A DNA stretch of 64,000 bases, taken from NCBI GenBank assembly GCA_035772405.1, contig JAYKKM010000149.1:4834501-4898500 (forward strand), read 5' to 3'. This document shows positions 50,530 to 64,000 of this stretch, piece after piece. The notes beneath the pieces were generated by a model. It did no database searches. It saw nothing but the letters and a program-made list of their open reading frames with translations, and was not told the DNA's origin. Position numbers and translations under genes: made by a program. The stretch is from Chrysogorgia sp. JL179-B06. Taxonomy: Eukaryota > Cnidaria > Anthozoa > Scleralcyonacea > Chrysogorgiidae. Numbering within the stretch: position 1 is the stretch's first letter; every line of letters begins with the position of its first letter.

Positions 50530-53285
50530 GTCGATCATGCGCGGCATCGGAAAATTTGGCCATTTAACTAGATATGGTAAATATCTGCATTTGAATTAAT
50601 ATTTAAATTGAACCGTAAAAGAAAAGTACGTGTTTTGTCGGGTTATACGCTGAATGAAGATTTGTGTTCAAAAAGATCGTGAAAAGGCAGTGAAAATGCA
50701 ATATATCGTCGTCGGAAGATATCAAGTTCGTAAATCAAGTTGTATACGTGGCGTCAAAACTAAAGGTAAACCCGTTTTCGGTTTTTTAAACCTGTTAATC
50801 AGTTACAAAGATAGTTTTGCAAACATGTCCGAGTATGTTATTCAGGCTTTTATTTGATGTATAGCATGATTTTCTAGAGTTAGTAGTTCAAAAGATATCG
50901 TCGTCTGAATTATCTAAAATATGTACTCGGAGTTTGTAAATCCAATCCAAGCGTCGTCGCTTTTTTCAAGCTGTTAGCTATCAGCTACAAAAATATTTTT
51001 GTAGGTATGTCAGAGGCTGTTAATCAAGCTTTCATTAGATATGTAGAATGAGTTCTTAGAGTTAGTACTTCAAAAGATATTGTGGTCGGAACATTTCACT
51101 TTTGGCATGGCGTCATGGCGACTAAAAATAAAACCAAAACGTGAGCCTGTCAAATAACTCTTTGAAGGGCTTTCGCTCGAAATTGAATAGTCCTTACACA
51201 CGATATACCAATAAATTATGTGCTTTATTATAATATTGCAGAGTAACAAATGTTAATACAAATTTTGAATGGCAGATTTTATACTTTTATTTAAATTATA
51301 CCAGCTCATCCACAATGGAATAATTGCAATATACTTGATAAATGATAATTAGCTTATATAGTGAGTACCAGTACTGGTGGTAATGATGTAAAAAAGTACA
51401 GATTATAGTTGTGTTTACACTGAAAGTCTATAGGACTAACCAGGACCAACCTGGCTGGATGCCACCTTGGGCCTGGCTTACATTTTACTGACTTTAATAG
51501 TCTAAACATGCACCACACTGGTTATAACAATCAGTGTTTATACGCTCATCTGATGGCATGCTGGTCTGGCCAATGGCTTAGTGTATTTGTGTAAACACCT
51601 TTGTCCTGTATTAGGCCTAGACAATGCCAGTCCTAGGCTTGTAATGTATATATTTGCACAGCTTTTGTAGGATATATACTGCATATAGATACTGTATAAT
51701 TGGGTAGGTTAACACTCACTGTGTCAGGGGAACACATTAGGGATTAAACAACTGGTATCATCTCACTGACAACAAGCAGCTGAAGGGAATTTCATCTTGA
51801 ATTAATGATATATTGATGAAATAATTAGATTAAGCAATGTTCTTTGTTGCATATTATGGACTTTTGTCATTTCATCTTTTTGAAATGTGTTACCAGTACT
51901 TGAATACCATTGAAATACCGGTACATGTATGCATAATTATATAATATAATAATATTATATATTAATAAAAGCAACAGAAGTCTTCTAACAGAATAAAAGG
52001 TTTATCGAGCTTATCAATATATAGTCAGAGTATAACACTCATTGCAAAACTCAAAAATTAGCTGATATAGAGTATACTGGTGTCTGGTAGTAAGGATGTA
52101 AAAAATTACAGACTTTAGCTGTGTTTACATATATTGCAAGTCTATAGGACCAACCTGGCCAGCCACTACCTGAACCTGGCTTACATTTTATTGACTTTAA
52201 TAGTGTAAACATATACTGGCTATTATGCTCATCTGATATTATGGCATATGCTCTTCTGGCCAATGGCTTAGTGTGTCTGTTTAAATTCACCTTTGTCCTG
52301 GATAGTAGGCCTGGACAGTGCCAGTCCTAGGCTTTCAATGTATATTTTTTACACAGCTTTTGAAGGATAAATACTGTATAATGTGTAATTGGGTAGGTTT
52401 TAGACTTTATTTAGACTCACTGTGTCAGGGGAACATGTTAGGGATTAAATTTCAAAAATAAAGCTCACTGACAAGAAGCAGCTGAAAGGAATTTCATCCT
52501 GAATTAATATATATATTGGTGAAATAATTAGATTAAGCAATATCGTTCTTTGTTGTATATTATGGGCTTTTGTCATTTCATTTTTTGAAATTGTGTTACC
52601 GGTACTTGAATACCATTGAAATACTGGTACATGAATGTGCATAATTATATAATATTAATAAAAGTTAAGAAACAGAAGTCTTCTAAAAGAATAAAAGGTT
52701 TATCAGGCTTATCAAGTTGGTCTAGGATAAATTTAGGTATTGAATCTTTTGGTATCTGCTTATACTAACAATTAGACAATAAGGAACATGCAGATTACAT
52801 TATTACAGTAGGGTACATGTATCTGCTTATACTGATAATTAGGCAATAAGGAACATGCAGATTACATTATTACAGTAGGGTACATGTATGTACAAGGTTA
52901 TGCAGTCTCATGAATACAATTGTACTTTGAGTAAAATTATGATTATGCCACTGTTACTGTAAACATGCATGTTGAAATTTATTATTAAAACCATAACTGA
53001 GATAATTAACTTTAATTATGTAATATATAATTAATAAAATTATTATTTAAATTAATAATTATTAAAATTATTTATTAATTTCAATAATCAATAGTTACAC
53101 AATTGGTTTCTAACCCTGCCTGCGAGACAATTTAGTGTTGGCAGACTTTCCCACTTGGGTTCTGTTCAGTACACTACCCACAAATTGCACCCAAAAAATA
53201 AGCAGTTTGAAAATCTGTTCAGTTTGGCAATATTAAAGACTCAAACAGTAAGCGGGCGAGGGGTTGTTGCGTACACGTATTTCTA
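50530..53285 (+). repeat. Dispersed 2-kb repeat, copy 2, with internal duplication
   Basis: Copy of 14896-16990. It is longer because a segment of about 700 bp (AGTACCAGTACTGG/CCAACCTGGC... through GGTTTATC) is present twice in tandem, at about 51300-52020 and 52060-52720. A 55-bp micro-duplication (TACAGTAGGGTACATGTAT) lies at 52790-52890. No coding frame. The unit type is unknown. Confidence 0.8.
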
Positions 53286-54105
53286 ATAAGGTAGTAAAAT
53301 GTCGTTTTGGGTGATCCGTTTGAGTCGGACCATATTTGAGCAGAGAAATTCTAGCGGCCTGTTGATTTGTGATCAGAAGAACTAAAACATAAAGAGATTT
53401 TACGAAGGGTATACACGTTTGCGTAAAATAACAGGTACGTGTGTTATGTATTTAGACTCGCTAATTCCGAATCTGTTTTCAGAATTGAAATTGGTTAAAT
53501 ATTGATCGAGATAACGTTTACAGTTTATTGTGTGTAATTTGCGTATATGTATACACTATTGATATATGCTGGATATTTGTGTATAAAGTGGACGGGTATT
53601 CTACGATTTAGCGATATATATATATATATATATATTATAATAGGTACGTGTGTTATGTATTTACACTCGCCAATTCCAAATCTGTTTTCAGAATTGAAAA
53701 CGGTTAAATATTGATCGACATAACGTTCAAAACGAGGGATAGGTGAAAAAGCCCTAAAGGTCGCTTATATAAGCTTGCTTATAACCATGGGTTGTTTTAT
53801 AACGCAACCAATGGTCTCGTTATTCCTATATGCTACCAGCAATCTTTTATTACATAATATACGACAATTTTATTATAGTATACAAAATATGTTTGTTAAC
53901 AGGTTGTTTAAATAGTTAAGTTTAGTTTGATTATTCACTGAGCTGTCGCGAAGGTTAGTAACTTGTACCCTGAAGATGACATTGTAGTCGAAAATTACGT
54001 TTGGTATAGTTTTTAAACCTTTTAACTTTTAACCTGTGTGTAAGACATATTATGAAGCGAACATTATGATGTATGTATTATATGTATATACATGTCTCAT
54101 CTATT

Positions 54106-54400
54106 TTAAGGCACACCACACCGGTTTGTGGTCTGAAAAATATGATTCATATATTCCACTTGTAACGCGTATTCGTCTTCAATATTGGTGTACAGATGAT
54201 CCAGAAGTGATCCATTATCGGTTGTAGGAAGGTAGATGCAACCTTTGCTGATATGAGGAACCAAAATTTTAACTATCTGCTGTTTCTGACCTTCATCTGA
54301 TAGCCTACAGTCAATCTTGAAATCACCACATATTATGCAATACTCTTGGGTAAATTTATCTAATAAGCCAGTTAGTTCGTAATTCCACTGCGCGTCAAAA
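54106..54400 (-). pseudogene. EEP endonuclease fragment, copy in arm A
   Basis: The minus strand encodes CIICGDFKIDCRL, a GDF-x-x-D block of endonuclease/exonuclease/phosphatase folds, then TTDNGSLLDHLYTNIEDEY. In another frame, near 54140-54110, it encodes YFSDHKPVW with the SDH-x-PV motif. Such domains occur in LINEs and as C-terminal parts of Helentron proteins. The frame is broken, and the upstream part is cut by a foldback element. Confidence 0.55.
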
Positions 54401-54404
54401 TGAC

Positions 54405-54921
54405 GGCAATTGATAAGAATAGTGCGAATAGTCGACGAATAGTGCGAATAGCCGACGAATAGTGCGAATAGTCGACGAATAGTGCGAATGGTCGACGAAT
54501 AGTGCGAATAGTCGGCGAATAGTCGACGAATAGTGCGAATAGTACGCGAATAGTTGGGCAAATACGGCATGTTGTAAAACATGGACTGATAAAACATGGA
54601 CTGATAAAACATGGACTGGTAAAACATGGACTGGTAAAACATGGACTGGTAAAACATGGACTGATAAAACATGGACTGATAAAACTAGGCGGGGGGTTAG
54701 GGTTAGGATCTTTGTTGTGTTGGGGTTGGTACTCCTTATAGTTTTTATAACCCGTTAATTTACAGTAGAGTTCCAACCCCAACACAACAAAGATCCTAAC
54801 CCCCCCCCCCCGCCTAGTTTTATCAACTATTCGCGTACTATTCGCACTATTCGTCGACTATTCGCCGACTATTCGCACTATTCGTCGACTATTCGCACTA
54901 TTCTCCTTTTATCAATTGCCC
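54405..54921. mobile_element. Foldback element with 8-bp target duplication
   Basis: About 517 bp starting GGCAATTGATAA and ending TTATCAATTGCCC. The outer arms consist of GAATAGTGCGAATAGTCGAC repeats, then AAAACATGGACTGAT repeats on the left only. The inner arms are GGTTAGGATCTTTGTTGTGT and its complement. AAAATGAC flanks both sides (54397-54404, 54922-54929). The uninterrupted site exists in the sister arm at about 57960-57985. Confidence 0.75.
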
Positions 54922-54929
54922 AAAATGAC

Positions 54930-54999
54930 TAGCCTGTGTACAGCCTGAATATACACCTGTGACTGTATTACAGTGTATATTCAGGCTGTACACAGGCTA
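54930..54999. mobile_element. 70-bp hairpin MITE with the same target duplication
   Basis: TAGCCTGTGTACAGCCTGAA...is perfectly inverted at the other end (about 27-bp arms, 16-nt centre). It is flanked by AAAATGAC on both sides, sharing the middle copy with the foldback element. A related sequence lies at about 14573-14620. Confidence 0.75.
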
Positions 55000-56535
55000 A
55001 AAATGACGTGTTCTGCGTCGGGATAAAACTTATTTTAATTCATAACATCAGGCTAAAACCACAATAGAGATTTGCATTTCTATTTACACTTGCGAATTCG
55101 TTATACTGAATTTCCTAGCCTGATATTATGAATTGAAATAAGATTTATTCGACGCACTGGCTTATTGTCATAGAATAGTCAAATGAACACTCTTTGTCCC
55201 AACTACATGTATGGTTGTTCAATTACGTCCTATACATGTCACTTATGAGCTCTCAGCTGGAACTAATCAAAAATATGAATATAAAAATTCGCTTCGAGCG
55301 AAAATATTCGCCTAGTGCAAAACCGCCATAAGCGTCGAATCTCCACTGGGCGGAAAATAAAATTTTCCTTTGTTATGTGAGATATCGCGTGGAACTAATT
55401 TTTAAAAAAGAGAAAAGGAAAAGTCGAGTACAGTATGAGCACAGAATATGAGTATCGGGCACAGAATATGAGTATGCGGGCACAGAAGGGGACAGAAGCG
55501 TTCCTGAGCGCACATCCCGAGCTTGCCAGTTGCTCCATATCGTAAACACAGTACTGCAATTCATTTATGAGTGATATGCCAAATAAAAGCAAATATAACC
55601 TATTCAAATCTTGTGAAATTGTTGTAAATCTATAAGCCATTGATCACAACAGTTAGTCCCTCAAATGCAAGGAACAGTGGGTGATTTTAGAAATGTTGAT
55701 CGAAACGCAAATTTGTCAAGTCAAGCGAAGATTTATATTTAGAAACGTAAACACTGAAGTAAAACGGGTGAAGTTTCATATAAATCCCGAAATGACGTCA
55801 CTATAGACTATCGGTGGTAAAATTCGAAATTAAAATCAGCTATTATTTCTAAAACTAGAAATACGAATTCGCAATAATCCCCTCGCCCGCCTTTTCTACC
55901 ACTAACCCAACCCCACCGCTAGTGTTTCTTTTCCCCATACATGGTCCCCAGTGCCCAGACCGCGTCTGTCGATAACAAATCCTTAAAAGCCGGTTCGTCG
56001 TATGTAGATTTTGAACGCTATCTCGGCCAATATTTACACGATTTCAATTCTGAAAACAGTTTTGGAATTACGGAGTCTAAATACATAACGTACGTGTCTC
56101 TTATATTACGAGAACGTGTATACCATTCGTAAAAACGGTTTATGTACTTAGAAATTATTCGGCAATCAGCCAGCCGGCCGACCCAACCGCCTCGTCGTAT
56201 ATATCCCTCGGCGTCCGTGTCCGTGTCTGCATCAAATGATAAGGTCAGCGTTAAGGTAAGGTCAATATTATGAAATGATAATGTCAGCGTTAAGATGATC
56301 AATTTTCAATGTATTTAGCATTGAACCAGACGTATATATACCCCACACGATAACAAGCGTTTCCTCGAGCTTTCAGTATTTTGTAGTGGCGAAGAAGGCC
56401 ATAGCTGATAACTGGTCATGATATGTAAACTATAAGATGAATTACATATTATTGTTCAAAATTCAGAAATATATTGTTTTCAAAATATGCAGATGATTAT
56501 AATTTAGCTAGCTCAGAGACGGAGGAGCGATTATA

Positions 56536-56749
56536 CAGAGTGTCCCAAAAAAGGCTACCTTTTCAAATTCAAATGAACGTGTTAATTCAAACAACCTATT
56601 GTGTTTAATATCCCATGTGTATAAAACTGTGTGTTTTTACGCATTCGTAGTTCAAAAGCGATAATGAATTTCAAAGAACTACAATAGGTTGCTTGAATTA
56701 ACATGCTAATTTGAATTTGAAAAGGTAGCCTTTTTTTTGGAACACCCTG
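56536..56749. mobile_element. Tc1/mariner-type MITE
   Basis: 214 bp with ends CAGAGTGTCCCAAAAAAGGC and the complement of CAGGGTGTTCC...AAGGC, plus inverted arms of at least 40 bp, inserted at a TA dinucleotide (56534-56535 and 56750-56751). A CAGGGTGTCCC-type end with TA duplication is typical of mariner-like elements. Non-coding. Confidence 0.75.
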
Positions 56750-57974
56750 TAGAATACCGTCAACTTTTTTACTTAAATTTACTGACATAAATCAAGAATG
56801 TGAAATCGTATTTATTAATAACTTTTAGTTAAACCTAGAGTAATGTAATTTTAAAGAACGAAGCAATTCTATTATGACAATTCGTTCTTCAATTCTGCTT
56901 CGTTCTTTAAAAAATCCAATTTATTTTTGTCCTGGAGTTCTCCAATTTATGAATTAAACCTATTATAGATAAAAATAACGGGATTTTTAAAGAACGAGCC
57001 AGTTCTACAGTGCTAACTAAAATTTTTACTCCTGCAAATTTCTGTGTCCGGTACACGAAGTAAGATCTATCCCTTACTTGATTCTAGAAGACTTAATATT
57101 ATCGAATACTTCTAGCTCACTTTGTAATTTCTGGCTATCCCTCTCCCTTCTTTCCATACTGGTGTGTCTTAGAATGGTTTCTATTCTCATATAGGTTTCA
57201 GGCACAATTGCTCCCTGATTCTGTTTTACTTCAGTGTTTATGTTTCTAAATATAAATCGTCGCTTGACTTGACAACTTTGCGTTTCGATCAACATTTCTA
57301 AAATCACCCACTGTTTCTTGCATTTGAAGGACTAACTTACTGTTGTGATCAATGGCTTATAGATTTACAACTATTTCACAAGATTTGAATAGGTTATATT
57401 TGCTTTTTTTGCTTGAATAGGTTATATCACTCATAAATGAATTGCAGTACAGTGTTTACAATATGGAGCAACTGGCAATCTCGGGCCGTGCGCTCAGGAA
57501 CGCTTCTGTGCCTGCATATACTCATATTCTGTGTTCATACTGTACTCGATTTTTCCTTTTGTCTTTTCTAAAAATTAGTTCCACGCGATATCTCACATAA
57601 CAAAGGAAAATTTTTTCCGCCTTGTGGAGATTCGACGCTTAGGGCAGTTTTCCACTATGCGAATATTTTCGCGCGAAGCGAATTTCTATATTCATAATAT
57701 TTCTGATTAGTTCCAGCTGAGAGCTCATAAGAGAAATGTATAGGACATAATTGGCAACCATACTGTAGTTGGGACAAAGAGTGTTCATTTGACTATTCTA
57801 AGACAATAAGTCAGTGCGTCGGATAAATCTTATTTCAATTCATAATATCAGGCTGGGGAATTCAGTATAACGAATTTGCAAGTGTAAATAGAAATGCAAA
57901 TGTCTATTGTGGTTTTAGCCCTGATGTTATGAATTAAAATAAGTTTTATCCCGACGCAAACTCGTCATTTTGAC

Positions 57975-58225
57975 GCGCAGTGGACATTACGAACTGACTT
58001 ATTAGATAAATTTACCCAAGAGTATTGCATAATATGTGGTGATTTCAAGATTGACTGGCTATCACATGAAGGACCAAATATTTTAACTATCTGCTGCTTC
58101 TGTCCCTCATATCAGCAAAAGTTGCATCTACGTTCCTATACAACCGATAATGGATCACTTCTGGTTACAAGTGGAATATATGAATCATATTTTTCAGACT
58201 ACAAACCGGTGTGGCATGTGCCTTA
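57975..58225 (+). pseudogene. EEP endonuclease fragment, copy in arm A'
   Basis: Inverted sister of 54106-54400. The plus strand encodes CIICGDFKIDWLSHEG, then TTDNGSLL, and YFSDYKPVWH, with the SDH histidine changed to tyrosine. It lacks the foldback insertion, so it preserves the original sequence of the target region. Confidence 0.5.
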
Positions 58226-59116
58226 AAATAGATGAGACATGCATATACATAATAATATAATACATACATCATAATGTTCGCTTCATAATATGTCTTACAC
58301 ACAGGTTAAAAGTTTAAAAACTACCAAACGTAATTTTAGACTACAATGTCATCTTCAGGATTCAAATTAACCATTAACTAACCTTCGCGACAGCTGCAAA
58401 GCTGAGTGAATAATCAAACTAAACCTTAATTGGTTAAACAACCTGTTAACAAACATCTTTTGTATACTATAATAAAATTGTCGTATATTATGTAATAAAA
58501 GATTGCTGGTAGCATATAGGAATAACGAGACCATTGGCTGCGTTATAAAACAACCCATGGTCATAAGCAAGCTTTATCAGCAAGCTTATAAGCGTATATA
58601 AGCAAGCTTATATAAGCGACCTATAGGGCTTTGTCACCTACCCTCGTTTTGAACGTTATCTCGATCAATATTTAACCGTTTTCAATTATGCAAACAGATT
58701 TGCAATTAGCGAGTGTAAATACATAACACACGTACCTATTATAATATATATATATATATCGCTAAATCGTAGAATACCCGTCCACTTTATACACAAATAT
58801 CCAGCATATATATGAATAGTGTATACATATACGCAAATTACACACAATAAACTGTATACGTTATCTGGATCAATATTTAACCAATTTCAATTCTGAAAAC
58901 AGATTTAGAATTAGCGAGTCTAAATACATAACACACGTACCTGTTGTTTTACGCGAACGTGTATACCCTTCGTAAAAACCTCTTTATGTAGTTATTCTGA
59001 TCACAAATCGTAATGGCCGCTAGCATTTCTCTGCTCAAATATGGTGAGACTCAAACGGATCACCCAAAACGACCTTTTACTTCCTTATAAGGATCGAGTT
59101 GGTCCACCATGTGTGG

Positions 59117-59119
<3 letters not shown>

Positions 59120-59206
<87 letters not shown>
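59120..59206. repeat. (TA)n microsatellite
   Basis: A TA tract inside the complex, followed by GAACTATTCGTGAGAAATGG as at 2979. Confidence 0.97.
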
Positions 59207-59209
<3 letters not shown>

Positions 59210-59285
59210 AACTATTCGTGAGAAATGGAATGCTGCCACGGCGAGATTATCACCCTCGCTAGCGAGGGGATAAAGCATTATCGTA

Positions 59286-59345
59286 AGAGTTAGGGTTAGT
59301 ATTAGGTGTAGGGTTAGGGTTAGGGTTAGGATTAGGGTTATGTTG
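59286..59345. repeat. Interstitial telomere-like repeat
   Basis: Irregular (TTAGGG)n, about nine units with variants (TTAGTA, TTAGGTG). Too short and internal to be a telomere. It may be a repair-filled break. Confidence 0.8.
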
Positions 59346-60626
59346 AGGTTAGGACTATGTTTTAAATTCGGGATATTTATATGAAACGTCAGCCAGTAAA
59401 ACAGAATCAGGGAGCAATTGTGCCTGAAACCTATATATAAGAATAGAAACCATTCTAAGACACACCAGTATGGAAAGAAGGGAGAGAGAAAGCCAGTAAT
59501 TAAAAAGTGAGCTAGAAGTATTCGATAATATTAAGTCTTCTAGAATCAAGTAAGGGATAGATCTTACTTCATGTACCAGACACAGAAATTTGTATGAGTA
59601 AATTTTTGTTAGCACTGTATAGAACTGGCTTGTTCTTTAAAAATCCCGTTTATTTTATCTATAATAGGTTTAATTCATAAATTGGAGAACTCCAGGACAA
59701 AAATAAACGGGATTTTTTAAAGAACGAAGCCGCTATAGGTCAGTAGGAACAGAATACCAGTAACGCTTACTATTAAATGGTCATTAAACCGTGTCAAATT
59801 GTTGAAAATTGTCATACTAGAATTGCTTCGTTCTTTAAAATTACATAGCTAAAATTACTTGGCTAAAAGTTATTAATAAATACGATTTCACATTCTTGAT
59901 TTATGTCAGTAAATTTAAGTTAAAAAGTTGACGGATATTCTACAATCGCTCCTGTGGCATTTGGTCATGCTATGCTAAATTATAATTATCTGCATATTTT
60001 GAAAACAATATATTTCTGAATTTTTCAAATATGTAATTCATCTTAGAGTTTACATATCATGATCAGTTATTACTACAAAATAGTGAAAGCTCGAGAAAAA
60101 GCTTGTTATCGTGTGGGGTATATAGGTCTGGTTTAATGCTAAACACATTGAAAATTGATCATCTTAACGCTGACCTTATCATTTCATAATATTGACCTTA
60201 TCATTTCATAATATTGACCTTATCTTAACGCTAAACTTATCATTTGGCCCGGAGACACGGACGCCGAGGGTATAGCAATAGCTCTTCTGCACTAACGTGC
60301 AGGATATGCACATACGACGAGGCCGTTTGGCCGGGCTGGCTGATTGCCGAATAATTTCTAAGTACATAAACCATTTTTACGAAGGGTATACACGTTCTCG
60401 TAATATAAGAGACACGTATACGTTACGCATGTAGACGCCGTAATTCCACAACTGTTTTCAGAATTGAAATCGAGTAAATATTGACCGAGGTAGCGTTCAA
60501 AATCGACGAACGGGCTTTTAAGGTTTGTCACTGCATGGGGACCATGTATGGGGAAAAGAAACTCTAGCGGTGGGGAGTAGTGGTAGAAAAGGCGGCGAGG
60601 GGATTATTGCGAATTCGTATTTCTAG

Positions 60627-62200
60627 TTAATGACGAAGATGGTGTTAACAAAAATCTGACCTTTCATTCGTTTATTTACATCGTCGTCAGTAGGTGGTAC
60701 GTAAACCTCAAATTCTTTACTTCCTTGTAATCTTTCAAAGACTCCTTTATCCGTTTTGAAACCAGAAAGACTTTCCTTGTAAATATCTCTATCGGTTTTC
60801 AATAGAAAGGAGAGAACTAATGAAAATAAGAATAAACTGTTATGAAAGAATAGACTCTCAGTCAGTGATTCAGAAACTTGTCAAACGATATACCAGCACA
60901 TCAAGTTATGTCATTCGTATTTTAACACAGTGTGCTAATTTGTAAAGTTTTAGAATAATTAACAATTATATTTTAACGTTTTTTTCGGTTGGTTCAATTA
61001 GGCGTTTTATTTTAAATTGACTACATTAAGAGCGCCTGGTTGCCAAGAGCCTACCATTACAAAACAAGAGTACTGTTTTCCAATAGTTCTGTATTGCCAT
61101 GGATTATTTCGTAGTCTCGGCACGAAATTTGGGTTGCAGTCATGATTATTTAAAACAAACTTCAAAAACGCATTAATAATTCATGAAGAGAAAGGAATCA
61201 CACTATGTCGTTGGTTTTAAATGCGATAAAAATCATCCCGATTTACATACAGTTTTCGTAAATTTTCTCGGCTTATAGACAACGTTGATTTTCAAAATTA
61301 CTACGCCAATGAACTTATCAAATGGGTCGTATTTGAAGCCGTTTAACAAACTCGCAGCAAGTGTTTTATCAGATCTAAAACACTCGGGCTACGCCCTCGT
61401 GTTTTAAATCTGATAAACGCTGCTGCTCGTTAATTAAACACTTACAGTACATAACTAATTGACTGTTGAAGCTGCTTTTGTGTCGAATGATAGGCACCTC
61501 GACAGGCAGGCAAGTTTTATAATTTTGAATTGCTCATGTAAAGTCAGCAGTGTGAGGAAGGAAGACTAAAAAGATAAGTAAATTGGTTATCTTAAACAAA
61601 TTGAAAACTCTATAAATCACCTGGTTGTGCAATGTGTTTATGTCGTTAACTCTTATAGACATTGAGTGACGAAGGGCTTTCGCTCGAAAGTTTGAATAGA
61701 CCTACTACACACTATTTCTACGCTGTCTACGTAATATATGATTACGCAATAAAACAACATAAGCTTTCTCTGCAATTGTTATCATCATGCTTTTTCTTGC
61801 AAAACTAAGTCTGTTTTAGCAGTCCTGGACAACACCGGTCCCTAGAGCTTACATGTAAGATTATTACTAGATATAATTGGATGTGTATTGATGCTCAAAT
61901 TAAACAAGTGCATGTTATCAATTGAACAAGCGCATGTGTTAGCTCAGACAACAAAGCAGGTGAAGTGCATCTCATCCTGAATAATATTGATGTGGTGAAT
62001 AATTTAGGTACTGTACATGCACGAATGTTGTGCTTTTAATTGTTGCATGGACGTCATATAAAGTATACACTGTATAGCTTTCAGTACGAATGTTCCTCAT
62101 GGTGGATGGAGACCGCGTTAATCGAGGAATTAGAGAATTAAATAAGCTAGAGAACTTACATATATTCACATATATTCATAGACGACGTTTCGGACGATGT
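60627..62200. other. No gene recognised
   Basis: AT-rich DNA with short non-coding frames. Two hammerhead-like strings are visible: GACGAAGGGCTTTCGCTCGA at about 61670-61690 (plus), and CTGAAAAGGACACATCGTCC-GAAACGTC on the minus strand at about 62182-62212. Both deviate from the CTGATGA core. Confidence 0.5.
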
Positions 62201-62240
62201 GTCCTTTTCAGGTCAGATGGAGAATGACAGGCAACGCGCG

Positions 62241-64000
<1,760 letters not shown>

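Larger units (their letters stand above)
53290..60626. mobile_element. Interleaved inverted-repeat complex (element inserted into its own relative)
   Basis: 53300-55795 (A) is inverted at 57226-59090 (A'), and 55853-57225 (B) is inverted at 59386-60626 (B'), giving the order A B A' B'. Read on the minus strand, 59090 to 55853 is one continuous copy of about 3.2 kb. A plus B' then form a second, split copy in the other orientation. End sequences are GTCGTTTTGGGTGATCCGTT and CGAATTCGCAATAATCCCCT. The only coding trace is a decayed endonuclease (EEP) domain. A Helentron or LINE origin is possible. Confidence 0.6.

Noticed and set aside
54106..54785. Frame with FYQSM/SPCF repeats as a novel repeat protein
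   Set aside because: It arises from AAAACATGGACTGAT and GAATAGTGCG tandem arrays of the foldback element. Only the EEP part below 54400 is coding-derived.
59286..59345. Chromosome end or telomere
   Set aside because: Only about ten imperfect TTAGGG units embedded in repeats, with several kilobases of ordinary DNA on both sides.

Overview
The window is eukaryotic repeat-rich DNA from an animal, most likely a cnidarian or another marine invertebrate. It is AT-rich, with very long (TA)n tracts, Penelope-like and LINE remnants, a Ty3/gypsy copy, hammerhead ribozyme motifs, a Polinton and one spliced host gene. The organism is inferred from the style of these proteins and repeats and cannot be proven from the window.

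The centrepiece is a nearly complete 17.8-kb Polinton/Maverick at 27294-45118. It has a 6-bp target duplication (CACTGT) and about 515-bp terminal inverted repeats that look more than 99% identical, so the insertion is recent. The left arm (minus) carries protein-primed PolB in two frames, a zinc-ribbon protein and three small membrane proteins. A central plus-strand pair encodes a double zinc-finger protein and a thymidine kinase. A minus block encodes a BRO-N/VRR-NUC/zinc-finger fusion, a small possibly myristoylated protein, a fibre-like protein and a 455-aa membrane-anchored protein. The right arm (plus) carries two penton-like paralogues, the chromodomain integrase, a broken acidic membrane protein, the major capsid protein, the packaging ATPase and a small terminal protein. 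Two reading frames are broken (PolB near 30745, the acidic protein near 41520). No maturation protease was recognised. Replication (PolB), nucleotide supply (TK), integration (INT), DNA packaging (ATPase) and virion (MCP, penton-like, fibre-like) functions together describe a virus-like element.

Left of the Polinton: 1-3960 Penelope-like fragments, a tRNA-like sequence and a hammerhead-bearing repeat among TA tracts; 3965-9490 coding remnants, a decayed integrase-like gene and another Penelope fragment; 9868-13430 a MITE, LINE/Penelope fragments and a 905-bp foldback element; 13749-19116 two phase-matched exons of a host PC-esterase (NXPE-like) gene on the minus strand, with a dispersed 2-kb repeat in the intron; about 20343-27257 a decayed Ty3/gypsy element interrupted in gag by retroelement debris. 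Right of the Polinton: a tRNA-like array, a Penelope GIY-YIG fragment between long inverted arms each holding a hammerhead ribozyme, a BEL/Pao remnant, a second hammerhead inverted repeat, the second copy of the 2-kb repeat, an interleaved inverted-repeat complex at 53290-60626, and a second, intact hammerhead repeat near 62570.
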